The position numbers and the translations under genes were made by a program. A stretch of 64,000 bases of DNA from Micractinium sp. NFX-FRZ. Taxonomy: Eukaryota > Chlorophyta > Trebouxiophyceae > Chlorellales > Chlorellaceae. The stretch lies in assembly GCA_029339195.1 (NCBI GenBank), contig JAPTJF010000102.1, positions 90,423-154,422 on the forward strand, given 5' to 3'. This document shows, in pieces, positions 59,096-64,000 of the stretch (position 1 is its first letter; every line of letters begins with the position of its first letter). The notes under the pieces are model-generated. The model saw only the letters and a program-made list of their open reading frames with translations. It had not been told where the DNA came from and did no database searches.

Positions 59096-60089
59096 GTTTG
59101 CTGCCGGGCCTCAGGCCTGCGCGGAAAGGCTACCACTGGCGGGAGGCGGGTGGGCTGGCTGCTCCGGAGGGCGGGGCTGCCGGTGAAGGGGTTTTTGCGC
59201 AAGTGCGCCTACCGTGGATGAATTTGAACCGAAAATGTCGATTGTGGGGCAGTGCGGCCCTATAGCACATTGCTCGCTGGCGGCTGGCATCTTGGGTCTG
59301 ATACCTGCCAGGTGGGCATCCTACTACCCAGCCTGGCCATTTTGCTTGTGCACCCAATTGGAGGGTAGGATGCCCGGCTTCCGCGGCATCCGGAGGTGCC
59401 CCTGCACCCGAAGCCCGTCCACAGCCCAGCAACCGCACAGCCGTCCTGCTGACATGATGGTTGGCAAGTTGGCATCGCTGCCTCCCGCTGGCGCCCTACC
59501 CCAACGCCGACAGCGGGTTGCACTGCGCTGGGCCCCCTGTCCACTCGCTCGTCGTCCCCGGCAGGGCCGTCTCCCTAACGCTGGCACAGGCTGTCGCCCT
59601 ACCGCTGGCGCACCCTGATGTGCCCCACCCCTGGCCCTTCCAGGGTGGGCGGGCACAGGGCCCTTTGCTCGTTACCATCATATGCATGTGAGCACAGAGG
59701 CGCCAGTTGGAGGGCACGACGCGCCCGCGGTGGGCAGCAGCTGCTGCATCGTGCACATGATGTGGCCAGGGAGGGCCAGGCAGCGGGGAGCGGCCAGCAG
59801 TGCAGCCCGGCCTGGCTGGCGCAGCCGCCACAAAGGCATGCAGCACCCTCAGCCCCGCTTCACGTGAGACGACTGGGGAGGTGCATGTTTGTGTTTACAG
59901 TGGGCATCATCATGGAAGGAGACTACAGGTACAAATGTGAGGGACGGAAGGAGGGGCAAATATCTGGTGGTACATTGCATGCTACGGGCAGGCAAATGGG
60001 CAGCAATTTACAGACATGGCGCAGCAGCTGGCAGCTGGGCAGCGGCGAAGAGCTGCCAGCCTGCCGGGCGGGCCGTCCTAGGATGGCCT
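59096..60089. other. Intergenic region upstream of the phosphate transporter
   Basis: About 1 kb between two minus-strand genes: the promoter side of the phosphate transporter and the 3' side of the cupin. No gene is recognised and no PSR1-type element could be assigned. Confidence 0.45.
60008..60012 (-). terminator. Candidate TGTAA polyadenylation motif of the cupin gene
   Basis: TTACA on the plus strand (TGTAA in sense) lies about 78 bp behind the cupin stop; a second is at 59895-59899. Confidence 0.45.
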
Positions 60090-61342
60090 TCAGAACCAAG
60101 AATTCGCGGCACCATCGTAACCGTAAAGCCACGTGCTTTGCGTGCTGGCAACGTTCTTGGTTGAGTGAGGCACTCCAGAGGGGATCCAGATTTCGTCTAC
60201 AAAGCAGGGAGGGGAGGATGAGAGGCAAAGGCGTGGTGAGGGCGCATCTGACAAGGGGCAGCGACAGGCGAGTGTGGGGCGCAGGGCGGGCCAGAGGCCC
60301 AGGTGCGTGCGGTGAGGGCGTGCGGCAGCAGCAGCGGCAGCAGGCAGGGGCAGCAGGCAGCGGCACTGCCAGGCGTGCGGCGCAGGCGAGCATGAGATGA
60401 GTAGGGGCCGTGCCGGCAGCTGCACTGGCGGTGGCGGCGGCGATTTGGGTGCCATGCGCAGCGCTGGCAGAAGGGGCAGCTGGCGCTGTCACCGGCTGGG
60501 GTGTGCAACATCCCTGCTTTGCTACAGGCAGCAGCCGAGCGGCATGTGCTCCCCAAGGCCCCACCCACTTCCAGGCTCCAGCTCAAACGATTCATCCAAT
60601 AGTGTGAAGCGCATGCGACCCTCAACAACTGTCACCAGCTCATTAGCCTGCTGGGGGGGCAGCAGAGGGGCAGCGGGTGACAGGGTGGCATGCCATGGGC
60701 AGCGCCAGTGGGTGGCGGCAACAGTTGCAAGGCATGGCAGAAACACAGCTCCCAGCTCTTGGCTGGCTGGCTGGCAGTCTGGGGAGCAGAGGAGCGTAAC
60801 AAGGCTGGCAGAGCCAGTGCATGCACCAGCATCGGAGCGAACCGCTTGAAGAGGGCCCCGAAAACTTGCACATGAAGTGTTCAGTGTGATATAGGTGTGT
60901 GGGCCAGAGCGCTCACCTCGTGGGTAAAGTTGTTCCACTCGTGGCCCGGCGGGTCGATCATGCAGCCGCAGTGGAAGCCCTCCGATGCCCAGGCTCGCTC
61001 TACCTCCTTCAGGCGCACTGGCACCGCAAACTTGCGCCTGCGGGCAGGAGCAGGGTGCGTCGGTGGTTTACAGCCCTGGCGACAGCAGCAGCAGGCGGTG
61101 GCAGCAGCTTTGCACTGCAGGCGCCACTGGCGCCGGGCCGGCGTCGGCAGCGGCAGAGGCGCAGGTGGGAGTGGCAGCGCAGCGGCTCATAGGCTCACTG
61201 GTTTTCTCTACCGTCAACATCTGTGCGCCAAGCCCTCTCACCGCTTTACATATTCGCCACGCTGCTGCAAAGACGCCCGGGAGGAGCGGGCTGTTGTGCT
61301 CGCTCCACCAAGCGCGCTTAGCGCGGCTTTGATCGCCTCCAT
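60090..61342 (-). CDS. Small single-domain cupin protein
   Basis: Exons on the minus strand: 61242-61342, 60917-61037, 60569-60650 (or to 60647), 60090-60196; 136 residues, phases consistent. The N terminus MEAIKAALSALGGASTT leads into KFAVPVRLKEVERAWASEGF, then IDPPGHEWNNFTHE (cupin motif 1 region), ANELVTVVEGRMRFTLLDES with FELEPG, and IWIPSGVPHSTKN (motif 2 region, His at about 112), ending WLYGYDGAANSWF. The G-x-x-H...H-E and PxGxxH pattern marks the metal-binding barrel. Such small cupins have many activities or none, so no reaction is assigned. The acceptor of the last exon is TGTAG rather than CAG, and the intron before it gives PGN where families usually have PGD. The retroelement ORF starts 278 bp upstream on the other strand. 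Confidence 0.85.
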
Positions 61343-61620
61343 GAGTCTGGAACGGTTCGTGCAAGTGTGTGGCCAGTGCACCCTGGCCTGCGTGCTGTGC
61401 TCCTATAATCCTGCTTTCGCCGCCGCCTTGAACCGGGTAAATTCACCCACGGGTGGACACCCTGGCATAATGCTACGATGTGGTCTCGATCCGTGCGCCC
61501 TTTGGGACACCTTGATCAGCCGTCCACTTCCCCCTGCCCTGCCCTGTGCCGCCGCCGCCTGCAGCCCTTTTAGCCGATGGCGCCGCGGGGTCTTGCCTTT
61601 CATTAGGCTGCATTGCACAC
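61343..61620. promoter_or_regulatory. Region between the cupin start and the retroelement ORF
   Basis: It should hold the cupin promoter and, if the element is complete, part of its 5' untranslated region or terminal repeat. The junction between host and element DNA could not be placed. No hammerhead ribozyme core was recognised. Confidence 0.4.
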
Positions 61621-64000
61621 ATGGATGCATTTGCACAGGCAGCGGTGCAACAGCTCGCAGCGGGGCTACAGCATGCAGCGGGACGGCAGCACCTTGTACC
61701 GGGGCAGCAGCGGCAGCAGCAGGCGGGCGCAGCAGCGATGGCCGCCGTGGAGGATGCTGGCGAGGCGGCGGCTGGAGCTCACGCAGCTGCAGCGCAGCTC
61801 CCTGCCGCACAGCACCCCGCTCACACCCCTTTCTCTTTGCGCCACCGTTTAGGTGCCGTGGGCTGGCTCAGAGAACGCAAGCGCCTCTTCCGCTCCTTCA
61901 AAGACCCCAACCACCCCGCAATGCGTGCAGTACGGGCGGTGCAGGAGCTCCACCTGCCTCCTCACGAGCACCCCCCAGGCTTCTCTTCCCGTTGCATCAT
62001 ATACGCCATTTTCTTCCGCAAGCTGCGCGCAGGCCGACTTTCAGTCTACATCGGCCAGACCAAACATGACACCCTCCACCGCTTTGCTGAACACACTAGC
62101 GCTGCCCGCAGCGAGTACATCTGGCGCACACGAGACACCTCCGAGCAACCTCTCTTCCACCGCGCCCTAGCAGTTCACGATCCCCGCTCTTTCCTGATCC
62201 TCCCTTTGCAGACTGTTCCCGCTCCCCACCCGCCTGCCTTTGGCGCCACCCGGCAACAGAACACCGCGTTCACACAGCACGCTGCGCCCTTTGAGCGTGC
62301 TTGGATTACTTGCTTCCGTGCCGCAGGTTTCGACCTACTCAACTCCTCATACAATGGCCCGCACCATGTGAACCCCGTGGTCCTCCTCCCCGCCTACCCT
62401 GGTGCACCCCCTCCCCCACCTCCCCTCCCCCTTGCCCAGCCCCAGGCCCAGCCCCCACCCCCTCCCCCGCCGCCTCCCCCTCCCCCGCCCCCGCAGCAAC
62501 TGCCGCCTGCCAACCAACAGCGGCAGCCTCCGCCTCCTCCTCCCCCTCCCCCTCCCGGCCAGCCCCCGCCCCCTCCCCCTCCCCCGCAGGGCCAGGCCGA
62601 GGAAGCGCAGCCACCTCGCGCCTTCCTGTACCGCAACCTCGCTCGTCGCCTCCGCCACTTGGAGACCCTCCTATTGTCCGATCGCCTTTCTTTAGGTGAC
62701 ATGTCTGCACTAGTGGGATACCGGCTAAAGAACTTGGCACGCATGCTGTCTTTCCTGCAGACCCAGCGTGAGGATGCCGCCGGATTCCAACAGCCTGCGC
62801 CCACGCACGCTGCTTTACTTGCCATCCTTACACAGTTCATCGCTGCTCAACACCCCCCTGCCCTCCCCTCTGAACTGCGTACTTTATTCATTGCCAAGTA
62901 CGTGTCCACAGCATTAGACGCTCCCGCCCTCACGCAGGTCCTTGCCCGCCCCGCTTTCAAGGCCCTCCTCCCCCCTTCCCTCGCAGACCAGACCCCCCTG
63001 GTGGTCTTTAAACACGAACAAACACTGGGTCAGCTCCTTTTTTCTTACAAGCAGATGGCTTTCCTGCCCCGTGATCGACTGCAGGCCATCCTGGCGGCCC
63101 CTTGTCGCTGCGAGCACTTCCGACGTCTGCACCCCCACGCTCCTGGCCTCTTCCAACCATGTGGCCACATCATCACCCCTGACCCCACCCCCCTCTTCCC
63201 CACCCCAAACCTCAGACAGGTCTGGAGGATGGGCTCCAAATACCGCTTCAACACCCCGCCTGGCCCAGTCACTGATGAGCTCAAGGACTCGATCACCGAA
63301 CAAATCCTCACCGCCCTTGATTTCATGTTGGAAGCCTGGACTGAACAGGAACCCCTCTTTGATTTTGACCCCTACCGTGCAGCAGTGGCGGCCGCACTTG
63401 AAGCAGAAGTGGATCGCTCTCTCCCTCTTGGCTCAGTCATACGCTCCCCCTCCCTCCCCGCAGTTTTGGATGCGCCCCTACCCGCACTCTCCCAGGCAGA
63501 TTTGGATTATTTTGCTGAGCTCCGCCGCTACTTTGTTTTCACTTTTGCTGACAAAGCTGACAATAACCTTGTTTTGATTTGCAAGAAGCATTACTGCCGC
63601 ACCATTTTGGACGATTTAGAGCCCCCCATCCCTCCCCCGCCTCGTCCCCCGCCCCCGCCCCCTCCCCCCCCTCCCCCTCCCCCTCCCGCCCAGCCAGCGC
63701 CAACAGCCCAGCAAGCAGCAGCAGCCCCTGCTGCAGCCTCTGCAGCGGCGCAGCCATTGGCAGCGACAGCCCGTGCTGCAGCCCCTGCTGCCGCCCCAGC
63801 AGCAGCCCCTGCTGCGGCCCCTGCTGCCGCCCCAGCAGCAGCCCCTGCTGCAGCCCCTGCTGCCGCCCCAGCAGCAGCCCCTGCTGCAGCCCTTGCTGCC
63901 GCCCCAGCAGCAGCCCACGCTGCAGCCCCTGCTGCCGCCCCTCCCGCCCACCTGGCGGCTGGCCCTGCAGGCGCCGCCCAGCAGGCGGCGCCCGCGGCCG
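61621..64000 (+). mobile_element. Penelope-like retroelement ORF with N-terminal GIY-YIG endonuclease (cut by window edge)
   Basis: One uninterrupted frame of 793 codons runs from ATG 61621 to the window end, with no intron, unlike every host gene here. GIY-YIG nuclease: IIYAIFFRKL (126-135) and VYIGQTKHDTLHRFAEH (142-158). Then come long proline-rich linkers (about 265-330), a C-R-C-x(15)-C-G-H-I-I-T block (495-517), GSKYRFNTPPGPVTDEL, and FADKADNNLVLICKKHYCR (642-660). The last block (DKAxNN...CK..Y) and the C-x-C...GH region are the conserved segments that precede the reverse transcriptase in Penelope-like elements, as I recall them. A second proline stretch and Ala/Pro repeats follow. The reverse transcriptase itself would lie beyond base 64000. 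Nuclease before RT is the permuted order described for the Chlamys clade in green algae. Third codon positions are less G/C-biased than in host genes. Confidence 0.82.
63770..63940 (+). repeat. 36-bp minisatellite coding Ala/Pro repeats in the retroelement ORF
   Basis: The unit AGCCCCTGCTGC-CGCCCCAGCAGC-AGCCCCTGCTGC is repeated about four and a half times with few changes, coding for (AAPA)n. It sits in the linker in front of the expected reverse transcriptase. Confidence 0.9.

Noticed and set aside
61343..61620. Hammerhead ribozyme in front of the retroelement
   Set aside because: Chlamys-type elements can carry one, but no CTGANGA core with a matching GAAA and stems was found by eye.
60897..62069. 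Plus-strand open frame of 390 codons
   Set aside because: It runs antisense through the cupin exons and out of frame through the GIY-YIG region; composition is that of a GC-rich shadow.
1..64000. tRNA, rRNA or CRISPR features
   Set aside because: None recognised by eye; a tRNA covariance search could still find a small gene in introns or intergenic stretches.

Overview
This window is nuclear DNA of a GC-rich, extremely intron-rich green alga, most likely a trebouxiophyte of the Chlorella kind. That placement is inference. It rests on about 130 short GT-AG introns, CT-rich acceptors, a plant-type VPS36, a PTB/PiT-type phosphate transporter, TTTAGGG-like motifs, and a green-lineage style Penelope-like retroelement. 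No rRNA, tRNA, CRISPR or prokaryotic feature was recognised. Coding exons were joined by hand from splice sites. Every complete gene model keeps its reading phase across all introns, which is strong internal support.

Layout, left to right: (1) the 5' part of a beta-propeller gene resembling NOL11 on the minus strand, running off the left edge; (2) EFL1, the elongation-factor-like GTPase of 60S maturation (+, 23 exons); (3) a FAM221-like zinc-binding protein (-); (4) a CCDC77-like coiled-coil protein (+); (5) VPS36 of ESCRT-II (-), with an apparent UBA domain behind the GLUE domain; (6) a polytopic membrane protein of unknown family (+, 12 exons); (7) a pfkB-family sugar kinase with a likely organelle presequence (-); (8) GPC1, glycerophosphocholine acyltransferase (+); (9) a 35-exon gene for a secreted 940-residue protein built of about 20 cysteine-rich CGxCGxxC modules (+); (10) a 26-exon PiT phosphate transporter (-); (11) a small cupin (-); (12) the start of a Penelope-like retroelement ORF with GIY-YIG endonuclease at its N terminus (+), cut by the right edge.

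Most neighbours are divergent pairs with short shared promoters (NOL11-like/EFL1 79 bp, VPS36/membrane protein 299 bp, kinase/GPC1 296 bp) or convergent pairs. The genes are ordinary housekeeping or surface functions and do not form one pathway. The first pair would both serve ribosome biogenesis, if the NOL11 call holds.

The most unusual signal is not a gene. Many introns carry diverged direct repeats of their own splice-site regions, often with the adjacent exon end. In EFL1 one intron holds a copy of the two flanking exon ends already joined, and the last intron holds two copies of the final exon start, one of which stays in frame. In GPC1 two introns begin with three to five tandem copies of the upstream exon end. 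This looks like repeated local tandem duplication at exon-intron borders, a proposed route to new introns and alternative splice sites.
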